Positions 8,423-17,297 are shown, counted from the stretch's first letter. The stretch: DNA of 52,996 nt from Roseospira navarrensis (GCF_009601025.1 NZ_WIVE01000028.1:1-52996); one strand, 5' to 3'. The notes: a model not told the origin generated them from the letters alone. Numbers and translations: made by a program.

Positions 8423-9829
8423 ATGACAGAGACCAGAACCACACCGAACGAGGCCGTCGGGTCGGGGGAGGCCCTGGCGCGCGAAATGGCAGCCCCCCTG
8501 GCCGTGCTGCTGGCGGCCTCGACCGTGGGCGAGACCCGCTTGCCGCCCGGGCTGGCGCCGGCGCGCGCGGCGGCCCTGGCGACGGCCCTGGGCGCCGACA
8601 GCGCCGCCGATCCGGCGCGGGACGGGGGGATGGTGATCGCCGGACGCGGGCCGGGCGGCCTGCGGGAGCCGGCGGCGCCCCTGGACCTGTGCGGCCTGCC
8701 GGCCCTGGTCGGCCCGGTCTGCGGGCTGCTGGCGGGGCAGGCGGTGACGGCCATGGTGCTTGTCGGGACCGTGCCGCCCGGGCTGTCCGCGGTGTTGGAG
8801 GCGAGCGGGGCGCGGGTCGTGGCCCCCGGGGCCGGCGCGCACGGTCCGCTGGCCATCGCGGGCCGCGACGCGCCGATGGCGCAGGATCGCAGCGACCGGC
8901 CGGACGACCCGCCGGAGCTGGCGATGGCGGCGCTGTGCATCGGCCTGACCGCGCCGGGCGAAACCAGGGGTCTGCTGCCGCCGGCGCTGGCGGCGCTGGC
9001 GGTGGACCTGTTCGGGGCCTTCGGGGTTCCGGTTGCGGTGACGCCGCAGGGGGCGCGGCTGTGCGTGGCGGTCACCGGCCAGACGGAGACGACCCCGGCC
9101 GCTCTGCCCGACGGCTGGCCCGCCCTGCCGGCCTGGGCGGCGGCCGCGCCCCGTCCGTTGACCATTGCGGTGGACGGCCCGGCGGCGGCCGGCAAGGGCA
9201 CGCTGGCCCGGACGCTGGCGGATCGGCTGGGGCTGGCCTATCTGGACACCGGCCTTCTGTACCGGGCGACCGGCATGGCGGTGAGGGCGGCCGGGGGCGA
9301 CCCGGACAATCCGGGGGATGCCGAGGCGGCGGCCCGCGCCCTGGACCCGACCGCGATCGAGCCCGACGCCCTGCGCGGTGAGGATGCCGGCGATGCGGCC
9401 TCGCGGGTGGCGGCGATCCCGGCGGTGCGCGCCGCTTTGCTCGACCAGCAGCGCGCCTTCGCCCGCCAGCCGCCGGCGGGCGCGCGCGGCGCGGTGCTGG
9501 ACGGGCGCGACATCGGCTCGGTGGTCTGCCCCGACGCGCCGGTGAAACTGTTCGTGACGGCCAGCGTGGAAACCCGGGCCAAACGGCGCGTTCTGGAGTT
9601 GCGGCAGCGGGGGCAAGAGGGTATAGAGTCGCGTGTCCTTCAGGATATGAAGGCACGCGACGCGCGGGATTCCGCCCGCGGCGTTGCACCGCTCGTTCCC
9701 GCGGACGATGCCGTCGTGCTGGACACCTCCGACCTGGACCGGGACGGGGCGCTGTTCGGCGCATTGGCATTGGCCGGGGCTCGCCTGCGCGCGGGCCCGC
9801 AAGGGATGGGCGGACCGCACACCTCCTGA
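8423..9829 (+). CDS. cmk: Cytidylate kinase with a degenerate half-length AroA domain fused at the N-terminus
   Basis: 468 residues in two parts. Residues about 245-468 are a complete CMP/dCMP kinase that phosphorylates CMP and dCMP for nucleotide synthesis. It has P-loop GPAAAGKGT (G252-T260, K258), the YLDTGLLYR motif, DGRDIG (D360-G365) and the terminal RDxxDSxR-type motif KARDARDSARG. Residues 1-243 align by eye to the first half of EPSP synthase: VGETRL, LDL...GLLAGQ (87-106), LTAPGETR (175-182). The catalytic words are gone: the LGNxGT loop is replaced by LCGLPAL and the SSQxxSA serines by PPELAMA. The segment ends where relatives have PGDPSSAAF, so the second half is missing. ATG 8423 is the first sensible start. 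Neighbours cmk-rpsA-ihfB are the standard alphaproteobacterial order, with aroA normally separate and upstream. Confidence 0.9.
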   Translation: MTETRTTPNEAVGSGEALAREMAAPLAVLLAASTVGETRLPPGLAPARAAALATALGADSAADPARDGGMVIAGRGPGGLREPAAPLDLCGLPALVGPVCGLLAGQAVTAMVLVGTVPPGLSAVLEASGARVVAPGAGAHGPLAIAGRDAPMAQDRSDRPDDPPELAMAALCIGLTAPGETRGLLPPALAALAVDLFGAFGVPVAVTPQGARLCVAVTGQTETTPAALPDGWPALPAWAAAAPRPLTIAVDGPAAAGKGTLARTLADRLGLAYLDTGLLYRATGMAVRAAGGDPDNPGDAEAAARALDPTAIEPDALRGEDAGDAASRVAAIPAVRAALLDQQRAFARQPPAGARGAVLDGRDIGSVVCPDAPVKLFVTASVETRAKRRVLELRQRGQEGIESRVLQDMKARDARDSARGVAPLVPADDAVVLDTSDLDRDGALFGALALAGARLRAGPQGMGGPHTS

Positions 9830-9907
9830 CCAAACCTGTGCCACAAAGACCGCCGGATCCAACCGGCAGGCCGGAAAACAGTCACCACCCGAAAGGATTG
9901 AGACTCC

Positions 9908-11635
9908 ATGGCCGAAGCCGCCACAGACATGACCGCCGAGATGGGCGGGATGGAAGACTTCGAGGCGCTCCTGAACGAGACCCTGGGCGAGAACGCCTCT
10001 CTGGAAGGCACCGTCATCAAGGGCACCGTGATCGCCGTGCGCAACGACCACATCGTCGTTGACGTGGGCCTGAAGTCCGAGGGGCGCGTGCCCCTGAAGG
10101 AGTTCACCAAGGCCGGCGAGGACCCGGAACTGCGTCCGGGCGACCCGATCGACGTGTTCGTCGAGCGCTACGAGGACCGTGATGGCAACATCATGCTGTC
10201 CCGCGACAAGGCGCGCCGCGAGGAGGCCTGGAACGAGCTGGAGAAGGCCTACAACGAGAACCAGCGCGTCAAGGGCCAGATCTTCGGCCGTGTGAAGGGT
10301 GGCTTCACGGTGGACCTGTCCGGCGCCATGGCGTTCCTGCCGGGCAGCCAGGTGGACATCCGTCCCGTGCGCGACGTCACCCCGCTGATGGGCCAGCCGT
10401 TCGAGTTCCAGATCCTCAAGATGGACCGCGCGCGCGGCAACATCGTGGTCTCGCGCCGTTCGGTGCTGGAGGAGACCCGCGCCGAGGAGCGGGCTAAGCT
10501 GCTGGAGCGCCTGAAGGAAGGCGAGATCCTGGACGGCGTGGTCAAGAACATCACCGACTACGGCGCCTTCGTGGACCTGGGCGGCGTGGACGGCCTGCTG
10601 CACGTCACCGACATTTCCTGGAAGCGCATCAACCACCCGACCGAGGCGCTGAGCATCGGCCAGACCGTGCGCGTGCAGGTCATCCGGTTCAACCCGGACA
10701 CCCAGCGCATCAGCCTGGGCATGAAGCAGCTGGAGGCCGACCCCTGGGAGGGTGTGGCCGCCAAGTACCCGGTCGGCACCGTGTTCGCGGGCCGCGTCAC
10801 GAACATCACCGACTACGGCGCCTTCGTGGAGCTGGAGCCGGGCGTCGAGGGTCTGGTGCACGTCTCCGAGATGAGCTGGACCAAGAAGAACGTACACCCG
10901 GGCAAGATCGTCTCCACCAGCCAGGAAGTGAACGTCATGATCCTGGACGTGGATCCGGACAAGCGCCGGATCTCGCTGGGTCTGAAGCAGACCATGGGCA
11001 ACCCCTGGTCGGACTTCCTGGAGCGCTTCCCCGTCGGCTCCGAGGTCGAGGGCGAGATCAAGAACATCACCGAGTTCGGTCTGTTCATCGGCCTGCCCGG
11101 CGAGATCGACGGCATGGTCCATCTGTCAGACCTGGACTGGAACCGTTCCGGCGACGAGGCGGTCAAGGACTACGGCAAGGGCGACGTGGTCAAGGCCAAG
11201 GTCCTCGACGTGGACGTGGACAAGGAGCGCATCAGCCTGGGCATCAAGCAGCTCGGCGATGATCCGTACTCCGCCGCCACGGCCGACCTGCGCAAGGGCC
11301 AGATCGTCACCGGCGTCGTGACCCAGGTGCAGGACAACGGCATCGAGGTCGAGGTCGGCGGGGCCGTCGGCTTCATCCGCAAGAGCGACCTGGCCCGCGA
11401 CCGCGCCGATCAGCGGCCGGAGCGCTTCGCCGTCGGCGAGAAGGTGGACGCCAAGATCACCAACATCGACAAGGCGAACCGCCGCATCGGTCTGTCCATC
11501 AAGGCCCGCGAGGTGGACGAGGAAAAGCAGGCCATGGCCGACTACGGCTCGACCGACTCCGGCGCGTCGCTCGGCGACATCCTCGGGGCGGCCCTGAAGC
11601 AGGCCCAGGCCGGCAAGAAGGGCGACGACGAGTAG
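9908..11635 (+). CDS. rpsA: 30S ribosomal protein S1
   Basis: 575-residue S1, which holds mRNA on the 30S subunit. Six S1/OB repeats are visible, each with a GxVxxIxxxGxxV-type core. Repeats 3 to 5 are the most alike (KNITDYGAFVDLGG, TNITDYGAFVELEPG, KNITEFGLFIGLPG), and repeat 6 (VVTQVQDNGIEVEVGG) is the last. Each strong repeat is followed by LHVTDISW/VHVSEMSW/VHLSDLDW and RISLGxKQ. ATG 9908 follows GAAAGGATTGAGACTCC. It lies 78 bp after the cmk fusion and is followed by a strong hairpin, so it forms the end of that operon. Confidence 0.97.
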   Translation: MAEAATDMTAEMGGMEDFEALLNETLGENASLEGTVIKGTVIAVRNDHIVVDVGLKSEGRVPLKEFTKAGEDPELRPGDPIDVFVERYEDRDGNIMLSRDKARREEAWNELEKAYNENQRVKGQIFGRVKGGFTVDLSGAMAFLPGSQVDIRPVRDVTPLMGQPFEFQILKMDRARGNIVVSRRSVLEETRAEERAKLLERLKEGEILDGVVKNITDYGAFVDLGGVDGLLHVTDISWKRINHPTEALSIGQTVRVQVIRFNPDTQRISLGMKQLEADPWEGVAAKYPVGTVFAGRVTNITDYGAFVELEPGVEGLVHVSEMSWTKKNVHPGKIVSTSQEVNVMILDVDPDKRRISLGLKQTMGNPWSDFLERFPVGSEVEGEIKNITEFGLFIGLPGEIDGMVHLSDLDWNRSGDEAVKDYGKGDVVKAKVLDVDVDKERISLGIKQLGDDPYSAATADLRKGQIVTGVVTQVQDNGIEVEVGGAVGFIRKSDLARDRADQRPERFAVGEKVDAKITNIDKANRRIGLSIKAREVDEEKQAMADYGSTDSGASLGDILGAALKQAQAGKKGDDE

Positions 11636-11651
11636 GCACTCGCGACCCTTC

Positions 11652-11710
11652 GCGGATCCGCACGCGGATCCGCCCTGTGGCGACGGCGGTCCGGGGCTCC
11701 GGGCCGCCGT
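11652..11710 (+). terminator. Tandem hairpins terminating rpsA
   Basis: Two copies of the 10-bp palindrome GCGGATCCGC (11652-11661 and 11664-11673) are followed by a 12-bp stem, ACGGCGGTCCGG/CCGGGCCGCCGT (11683-11694 with 11699-11710, loop GGCT) and a short T-containing tail. Confidence 0.6.
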
Positions 11711-11924
11711 TGTCCGTTTGGGGGGAGCGGCGGGGCCGCCGCATAGTGTCCGGAATACACTCACCGAGAAAAAATCGTTGTTGTCGAGGCCGTTACCTTG
11801 ACCCGCCCGCAACCCTTTGGCAGCTTAGGGTTAATTTGAGGGCGGCGTTCGCGGCGACTCGGGCTCATAGGGGGGCCGAGTCGCCACCGTTGGTGGGGCC
11901 GCCGACGCATGAGGTCTTGGTAGG

Positions 11925-12215
11925 ATGACGAAGTCCGAACTGATCGCCCGTATCGCGGAACTGAATCCCCATCTGTATCAGCGCGACGTTGAACGCATCG
12001 TGTCCACCATATTTGACGAGATCGCGAGTGCGCTTGCCCGTGGGGATCGTGTGGAATTGCGCGGGTTTGGGGCGTTTTCGGTGAAGCACCGGGATGCGCG
12101 GGTCGGCCGCAACCCGCGGACCGGCGAGACCGTGTCGGTGGATGCGAAGGCCGCGCCCTACTTCAAGACCGGAAAGCAACTGCGGGAATTGTTGAACGGC
12201 GGGGAAAGTGTCTAG
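11925..12215 (+). CDS. ihfB: Integration host factor, beta subunit
   Basis: 96-residue HU/IHF protein. It opens [17 protein letters not shown] and carries the beta-arm and signature [27 protein letters not shown], with the intercalating proline in RNPRTG. It bends DNA as a heterodimer with IHF-alpha in recombination, replication and transcription. The position after rpsA is conserved in proteobacteria. The gap from rpsA is 289 bp with a terminator, so it probably has its own promoter; a moderately AT-rich patch is seen at 11755-11840 but no clear -35/-10 pair. Confidence 0.96.
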   Translation: MTKSELIARIAELNPHLYQRDVERIVSTIFDEIASALARGDRVELRGFGAFSVKHRDARVGRNPRTGETVSVDAKAAPYFKTGKQLRELLNGGESV

Positions 12216-12453
12216 TAGACTGGACACCGGCCTGAGGGAAACGGGGCCGTGGGCCGAGGCATGGCGCGGGCTGGCTGAGCCACGTCGTGCCCCGGACGGG
12301 TCCGTTTCCGGACGGGGACCGGGGCCGTCATGTGTCCGGTTTCCGTGACAAGAGGGGCGCCAGAGCCCAATGACGCTGACCGCTCACGGGACAACCCCGG
12401 GGCGGGTTGTTGGGCACTGGGGGCTGGCAACACTCAAGAACGGGACGCGACCA

Positions 12454-12744
12454 GTGTTCAAATTCTTCGCATGGGTGATCGGGCTGCCGATCATCGTTAT
12501 CGCCGTCTTCTTCGCCATCTCCAATCAGGAGTCGACCACGCTGAGCTTCTGGCCGACCGAGTACACGGCCGAGATGCCCATGTTCTGGGCCGTGCTGGGT
12601 GCGCTGTTGATCGGTCTGATCCTCGGCGTGTTCTTTGCCTGGCTTTCGGGCGGCAAGCGCCGCTCCGAGAACCGCCGCCTGCGCAGCGACCTGAACTCGG
12701 CGCGCCGCCGCGCGGAACAGGCCGAGGCCAAGCTGGCCGGCTGA
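12454..12744 (+). CDS. LapA-domain (DUF1049) small membrane protein
   Basis: 96 residues with two membrane helices (about 5-22 and 42-64) separated by a short periplasmic turn containing SNQESTTLSFWPTEY, then a basic coiled-coil tail (RRSENRRLRSDLNSARRRAEQAEAKL). This is the layout of LapA, which with LapB adjusts lipopolysaccharide synthesis in E. coli and sits beside ihfB in many alphaproteobacteria. I chose the GTG at 12454 because relatives begin with FKFFAWLIGLP; an in-frame ATG at 12370 would add an unrelated 28-residue stretch. The 238 bp upstream contain only GC-rich inverted repeats. Confidence 0.85.
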   Translation: MFKFFAWVIGLPIIVIAVFFAISNQESTTLSFWPTEYTAEMPMFWAVLGALLIGLILGVFFAWLSGGKRRSENRRLRSDLNSARRRAEQAEAKLAG

Positions 12745-13011
12745 CGACCGCCATTGCGGGCCCCTGCGCGGTCGGCGCAGGGCCCGGCCGGGTCGAACGG
12801 TCGGGCCGGGGGGTCAACCCGCGTCTGAGTCACCACGTCGTGCATCGGGAGTCCGGCCGGCTGACCCGGGCTCCCGATGGCGCGTGGCAGGCGTGTGCAT
12901 GTCGCCCATGCGGGCCGTGCGCTTGCATCCGACGCCCTGTCCTGTCTTTGTCCGGCGCGGAGGGACCCCGGCGCTCGGGGTCCACAGACAGGGACAGCCG
13001 CGACCGCGTCG

Positions 13012-14079
13012 ATGCCGTGTAATCAACCCACCCAGTCCCGGGGCGGGGCCATCAGGCCACCGCTCGAGTCCCGGCCCGCCGACTCCGCGGCGCTGGAGGC
13101 GGCCGCGCATGCGCTGCGTGCGGGCCGTCTGGTGGCGTTTCCGACCGAGACGGTCTATGGTCTGGGCGCGGATGCCCGGTCGGACGCGGCGGTGGCCGCG
13201 ATCTATGCCGCCAAGGGGCGGCCGGCCCGCAATCCCGTCATCGTGCATGTCCCTGATTTGGCGGCGGCGGAATCCTTCGTCGAGGTGACGGCGGCGGCCG
13301 AGGAATTGGCCCGCCTGTTCTGGCCCGGCCCCCTGACCCTGGTGCTGCGCCGCCGGCCGGAGTCGCGGTTGTGCGCGCGGGTCTCGGCGGGCGGGGCGAC
13401 GGTGGCGATCCGCGCGCCGGCGCATCCGGTCGCACGGGAGTTGCTGCGCCGGGCGGCGATCCCTGTGGCCGCCCCGAGCGCCAACCGCTCTGGGGCGGTC
13501 AGTCCGACCACGGCGGCGCATGTGGCGGCTGATCTGGGCGCGCCGCCGCCCGAGGCCCTGGCCATGATCCTGGACGGCGGGCCCTGTCCCGTCGGTGTCG
13601 AGTCCACCGTGCTCGACCTCAGCGGCCCGCATCCGCGCGTGCTGCGACCGGGCGGGATCACCCGCGCGGCGCTGGAGGAGGCCCTGGGCGGTCCACTTGA
13701 CAGCGCGTCCGGCGACTCGGAGACGGACGGGACAGGGGCGCGCGGCCCGCTTGCCGCCCCCGGCATGCTGTCGAGTCATTACGCCCCCAGCCGCCCGGTG
13801 CGGCTGGACGCCACCGGGGCCGATCCGGGCGAGGCCCTGCTTGGATTCGGGGGGACCGCGGGCGCCGACCTGGACCTCAGTCCGGCCGGGGACCTGGACG
13901 AGGCCGCGCGCAATCTGTTCGCCATGCTGCGCGCGCTGGATGTCCCACCCCATCGGGGCATCGCGGTCGCGCCGGTGCCGACGCGGGGGCTCGGGCAGGC
14001 GATCAACGACCGGCTGAGCCGCGCCGCCGCGCCCCGCACCGGCGACGTGACGCGGGTGCAACGAGGTGAGTCGAAATAA
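13012..14079 (+). CDS. L-threonylcarbamoyladenylate synthase, Sua5 type
   Basis: 355 residues. It makes threonylcarbamoyl-AMP for the t6A37 modification of ANN-decoding tRNAs. The YrdC domain (about 25-215) has FPTETVYGLGADA, the nucleotide-binding AAKGRPARNPVIVHV, PSANRSGAVSPT and STVLDLSG. The Sua5 C-terminal domain follows, introduced by the linker PGMLSSHYAPSRPVRL near residue 250, so this is the long form rather than TsaC. ATG 13012 was chosen because the longer frame (12877) reads as basic nonsense. There are 267 bp of gene-free DNA upstream. The next gene is 101 bp away. Confidence 0.93.
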   Translation: MPCNQPTQSRGGAIRPPLESRPADSAALEAAAHALRAGRLVAFPTETVYGLGADARSDAAVAAIYAAKGRPARNPVIVHVPDLAAAESFVEVTAAAEELARLFWPGPLTLVLRRRPESRLCARVSAGGATVAIRAPAHPVARELLRRAAIPVAAPSANRSGAVSPTTAAHVAADLGAPPPEALAMILDGGPCPVGVESTVLDLSGPHPRVLRPGGITRAALEEALGGPLDSASGDSETDGTGARGPLAAPGMLSSHYAPSRPVRLDATGADPGEALLGFGGTAGADLDLSPAGDLDEAARNLFAMLRALDVPPHRGIAVAPVPTRGLGQAINDRLSRAAAPRTGDVTRVQRGESK

Positions 14080-14180
14080 AAAGGTCATGCAATGGGTTAC
14101 GGGTTGACTGGTAGGAAGGCCGCGACGGTGGGGCCGCCCCTGAAGGGGCTGGGCGCCGCGCTGAAGCGGGAGGATGAGCG

Positions 14181-15116
14181 ATGACCACGGTCTCCAGTCT
14201 GGGCGTCATGCTCACACGCACCGACGGCGACGGTCTCGCGCGCTCGCTCGACATGCTGGCGGCCGCGGGGGCGGAGCATGTCGAGATCAATCCGACCCTG
14301 GTGCATGGCCTGCTGAACGGGCGCGTTCGGCCCGAGGTGGTGCGGACCCTGCGGGATGACCTGACCGCGCGGTCCCTGGGCGCTGTGGTGCACGCGCCGC
14401 TGTCGCTGAGCCTCATGGACGAGGAACATGCGGGCCTGCAGCGGGCCGTGGGCGAGGCCAGCGTGGCGTTCGCCGCCGGACTGGGTGCGCGGCGCATGGT
14501 CATCCACCCCGGATGGGTCGAAGGGCGGCGGCTGAAGCTGGAACGCGAGCGTCTGATGCAGATGGAGCGCGCGGGGTTGCGGCATCTCGCCACGGTGGCG
14601 GCGGACAGCGGGGTGACCCTGTGCCTGGAAAACATGCCGGCCACCGAGGAGTCACCGGACGGCACCCTGGACAACCACGGGCTCGACTGCCGCAGCGTCG
14701 CCGCACAGGTGCGCGCGGTGGATCACCCGGGGCTTGCGGCGACCATCGACGTCAGCCACGCCTACATCTCCAGCGCGTGGCTGGGGGAGGACCTGCGGGC
14801 TCAACTGGAAGCGCTGGCGCCCGTCACGCGGCATCTGCACTGGCACGATTCGTTCGGGCGCGTGGCCACGTTGCCGCGACCGCGCCCCGGGGAAAACCTG
14901 GCCTACGGCCTCGGCGATCTGCACTTGCCGCTGGGCTGGGGCGACCTGCCGTGGGAGGCGGCCATGGCCGGATTGCCGCTGCCGGACGAGGTCAGCATTA
15001 CATTGGAAATCACGCCGAAATACGCCACGCCGGATACGGTGACGGACAGCGTGGCCCGGGCTCGCGCGCTGATCGAGCGGCTCGGCGCCCGGCAAAATGG
15101 CGAGGCGGCGGCCTGA
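14181..15116 (+). CDS. Xylose isomerase-like TIM-barrel protein (sugar phosphate isomerase/epimerase family)
   Basis: 311 residues. The AP endonuclease 2-like barrel shows strand-end metal-ligand motifs: VEINPTL, VVHAPL, MVIHPGW, LCLENMP, ATIDVSHA (D and H), HLHWHDSFG and a terminal SITLEITP. These suit a divalent-metal isomerase, epimerase or nuclease. The substrate cannot be told from sequence. It is followed after 31 bp by phnN, so a shared role in phosphonate or ribose-phosphate handling is possible but inferred only from position. A GGGAGGATGAGCG leader supports the ATG at 14181. Confidence 0.75.
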   Translation: MTTVSSLGVMLTRTDGDGLARSLDMLAAAGAEHVEINPTLVHGLLNGRVRPEVVRTLRDDLTARSLGAVVHAPLSLSLMDEEHAGLQRAVGEASVAFAAGLGARRMVIHPGWVEGRRLKLERERLMQMERAGLRHLATVAADSGVTLCLENMPATEESPDGTLDNHGLDCRSVAAQVRAVDHPGLAATIDVSHAYISSAWLGEDLRAQLEALAPVTRHLHWHDSFGRVATLPRPRPGENLAYGLGDLHLPLGWGDLPWEAAMAGLPLPDEVSITLEITPKYATPDTVTDSVARARALIERLGARQNGEAAA

Positions 15117-15147
15117 GCGCGCCGCGCGCGGCGGGCCTGAGAGGATC

Positions 15148-15777
15148 ATGATGGACGGTAGCGGAGACGATCGGACCCCGGCGCGGGGCGGTCTGGTGTA
15201 TGTCATTGGCGCATCGGGCGCCGGCAAGGATACGTTGATCGAATGGACGCGAAACCGCCTGGCCGAAGAGAACCCGGCGGCGCCGCTGGCCTTCGCGCAT
15301 CGCTACATGGTCGGGTCGGGGCGTCCGGCGACGGCGCTTCATGTGCCGCTCGGGCATCAGGAGTTCGCGGCGCGGGAGGCGGCCGGGCTGTTCGCCCTGG
15401 TCTGGGAGAGCCTGGGGCTGCGCTATGCGGTGGGCGCGGAAATCGACCTGTGGCGGGCCGCCGGCCTGACCGTCGTGGTCAATGGCTCGCGGGCTTATCT
15501 GCCGGTGGTTGCGCAGCGCTATCCCGATGTGCGTCCGGTGCTGATCTCCACCGCGCCGGAGGTGCTGCGCCGCCGCCTTGAGGCGCGCGGACGGGAGAGC
15601 GCGGCCGAGATCGAGCAGCGGTTGCAGCGGGCCGCCGAGATCCAGGTGGAACACCCGGCGCTGGCGCGCGTGGACAACAGCGGTCCGCTGGAGGCCGGCG
15701 GGGCGCGCCTGATGGCCCTGTTGAAGGCGGTGGCCCTGATCGGCCACGGCGGTCCGGTGTCGGCGCGGTATCTTTGA
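15148..15777 (+). CDS. phnN: Ribose 1,5-bisphosphate phosphokinase PhnN
   Basis: 209-residue guanylate-kinase-like P-loop enzyme that turns ribose 1,5-bisphosphate into PRPP, the last step of the C-P lyase pathway. The P-loop is GASGAGKDT (G21-T29). The PhnN motifs FAHRYMV, GLRYAVGAEID, VVVNGSRAYL and VLRRRLEARGRES are all present. Two adjacent ATGs (15148, 15151) follow GAGAGGATC. No other phn gene is in the window. A solitary PhnN may instead provide a side route to PRPP. Confidence 0.9.
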   Translation: MMDGSGDDRTPARGGLVYVIGASGAGKDTLIEWTRNRLAEENPAAPLAFAHRYMVGSGRPATALHVPLGHQEFAAREAAGLFALVWESLGLRYAVGAEIDLWRAAGLTVVVNGSRAYLPVVAQRYPDVRPVLISTAPEVLRRRLEARGRESAAEIEQRLQRAAEIQVEHPALARVDNSGPLEAGGARLMALLKAVALIGHGGPVSARYL

Positions 15778-15991
15778 TCCCGGGCGAGGGGCGGGCAGAG
15801 CGCCCGCATCTCGTGTTCCGAAAGGGCCTGGATGGCCATATCTTGATCTCCCATCTGAACGCCGCAGAAAAGTCTTGCTATATCAGTGGGATCATAGAAA
15901 ACTCTAAGACACTTGGTTAAGCTTGGCCCCGCGCCCGCCGGCATCCGGACGGTGCGGGGCCGGGCGGCGCATGGGGTGTTCTGGAGTCGGC

Positions 15992-17056
15992 ATGATGCGA
16001 CGGGCGGGACGGGCCTGGGGCCTGTGGCGCGGCATGATCCTGGCGGGCGCGGCGGCGATCGTGCCGGCCGGGCCCGGGCTCGCCGATCCCGTGCCGGAAG
16101 GCCCTTATGTCGGGGCCGGCGGGGGCCTCAACCTGAATGACACCGGGGACCTGGAGATCGGCGGCCGGCAGCGGGAGCTGGACACGGACCTGGGGTTCGT
16201 CGGTCTGGCCAGCTTCGGCTATGCCTTCGGCAACGGTCTGCGGGCCGAGGTGGAGGGCGGCCACCGCCGCAACACCGTGGACAACTGGGGCGGGACGGGC
16301 CTGGACGGCGACCTGAGCGCCTGGCACGGCATGGTCAACCTGCTCTATGACATCGACACGGGCACCGGCTTCACGCCGTTCGTGGGCGCCGGCCTGGGGG
16401 CGGCTTTCGTCAGCATCGACGCCGACAACCGCGCGCGCGGTCTCTCCGCCGACGACTCCGACGTGGGGCTGGCCTATCAGGCCATGGTCGGGCTGGGGTA
16501 CAGCGTCACCGACAGCCTGAGCCTGTCGGCGGATTACCGCTTCTTCCACGCCGTGGACATCACGGCCGACGCGGGCAGCGGCGGCGTGTCGGACTCCTAC
16601 ATGAACCACGCCCTCGTCGTGGGGCTGCGGTATGCTTTCGGCGTCCCGGACCAGCGGGGACGGGGCGAGAGCCTGGACCAGATGGCCGCGCCCGAGGTGC
16701 CCATTCCACCGCCGCCGGCGGCCGTGCCCACCAGCTATCTGGTGTTCTTCCAGTTCGACAGCGCGGACCTGTCCCCCAATGCGGCCAGCATCGTGGACAC
16801 GGCGGCCCGCAATGCCCGCGACGTGGGGCGCACCCGCATCGAGGTCACCGGCCACACCGACCGGGTGGGGGCGGAGTCCTATAATCTGGTGCTGTCGCAG
16901 CGCCGCGCCCAGACGGTCATGGAGCGGCTGGTCTCGCAGGGCATCGCGCGCGGGGACATTGCCGTTTTCGCCCGCGGCGAGGATGAACCGCTGATCCCCA
17001 CGCCGGACGGCGTGCGAGAGGCGCAGAACCGCCGCGTCGAGATCGTGCTGATGTAG
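15992..17056 (+). CDS. OmpA-family outer-membrane protein
   Basis: 354 residues with a signal peptide (MMRRAGRAWGLWRGMILAGAAAIVPAGPGLA). An eight-stranded barrel region (about 32-225) has alternating strands such as PYVGAGGGLNL, AEVEGGHR and FTPFVGAGLGAAF, followed by a proline-rich hinge (PIPPPPAAVPT). The OmpA peptidoglycan-binding domain (about 245-354) has YLVFFQFDSADLSP, VTGHTDRVG and LSQRRAQTV. It anchors the outer membrane to the wall. ATG 15992 follows GGAG. Upstream, 15850-15915 is a clearly AT-rich pocket likely to hold the promoter. Confidence 0.92.
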   Translation: MMRRAGRAWGLWRGMILAGAAAIVPAGPGLADPVPEGPYVGAGGGLNLNDTGDLEIGGRQRELDTDLGFVGLASFGYAFGNGLRAEVEGGHRRNTVDNWGGTGLDGDLSAWHGMVNLLYDIDTGTGFTPFVGAGLGAAFVSIDADNRARGLSADDSDVGLAYQAMVGLGYSVTDSLSLSADYRFFHAVDITADAGSGGVSDSYMNHALVVGLRYAFGVPDQRGRGESLDQMAAPEVPIPPPPAAVPTSYLVFFQFDSADLSPNAASIVDTAARNARDVGRTRIEVTGHTDRVGAESYNLVLSQRRAQTVMERLVSQGIARGDIAVFARGEDEPLIPTPDGVREAQNRRVEIVLM

Positions 17057-17201
17057 GACCGCCCGACGAAACGACACGGTTGATCTCTTCGTCGGGCGAC
17101 CGGCGCGCCTCAGGCATCGCTTCGCGATCCCGGCTGAAACAACGTTCAACACGGATAACCGGGGTCGGGCGGCTTCTGGACCGTTGCGGCCCCCGAGAAA
17201 A

Positions 17202-17297
17202 GCCCTCCCCAGCCCTCCCCATTCCATGGGGAGGGAGTCCGTGCTGCGCCGTGTGGACCGGGAGTCCTCCCCCATTTATGGGGGAGGTGGGGAGGGC
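17202..17297. repeat. Nested palindrome complex
   Basis: Outer arms GCCCTCCCCA (17202-17211) and TGGGGAGGGC (17288-17297) enclose two hairpins: CCCTCCCCAT-tcc-ATGGGGAGGG (17213-17235) and CCTCCCCCAT-tt-ATGGGGGAGG (17266-17287). The right arm abuts the mobile element and supplies its left target duplication. Confidence 0.75.

Noticed and set aside
8393-11122. 909-codon minus-strand frame opposite cmk and rpsA
   Set aside because: Antisense shadow of two unmistakable genes; no domain, and low-complexity H/Q/R/D content.
11790-11840. TTGACC-based promoter for ihfB
   Set aside because: No -10 hexamer at acceptable spacing could be defined.
15519-15944. Minus-strand frame beginning MGDQDMAIQALSEHEMRALC between phnN and the OmpA-like gene
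   Set aside because: The start region is plausible, but most of the frame is antisense to phnN and no family is recognised.
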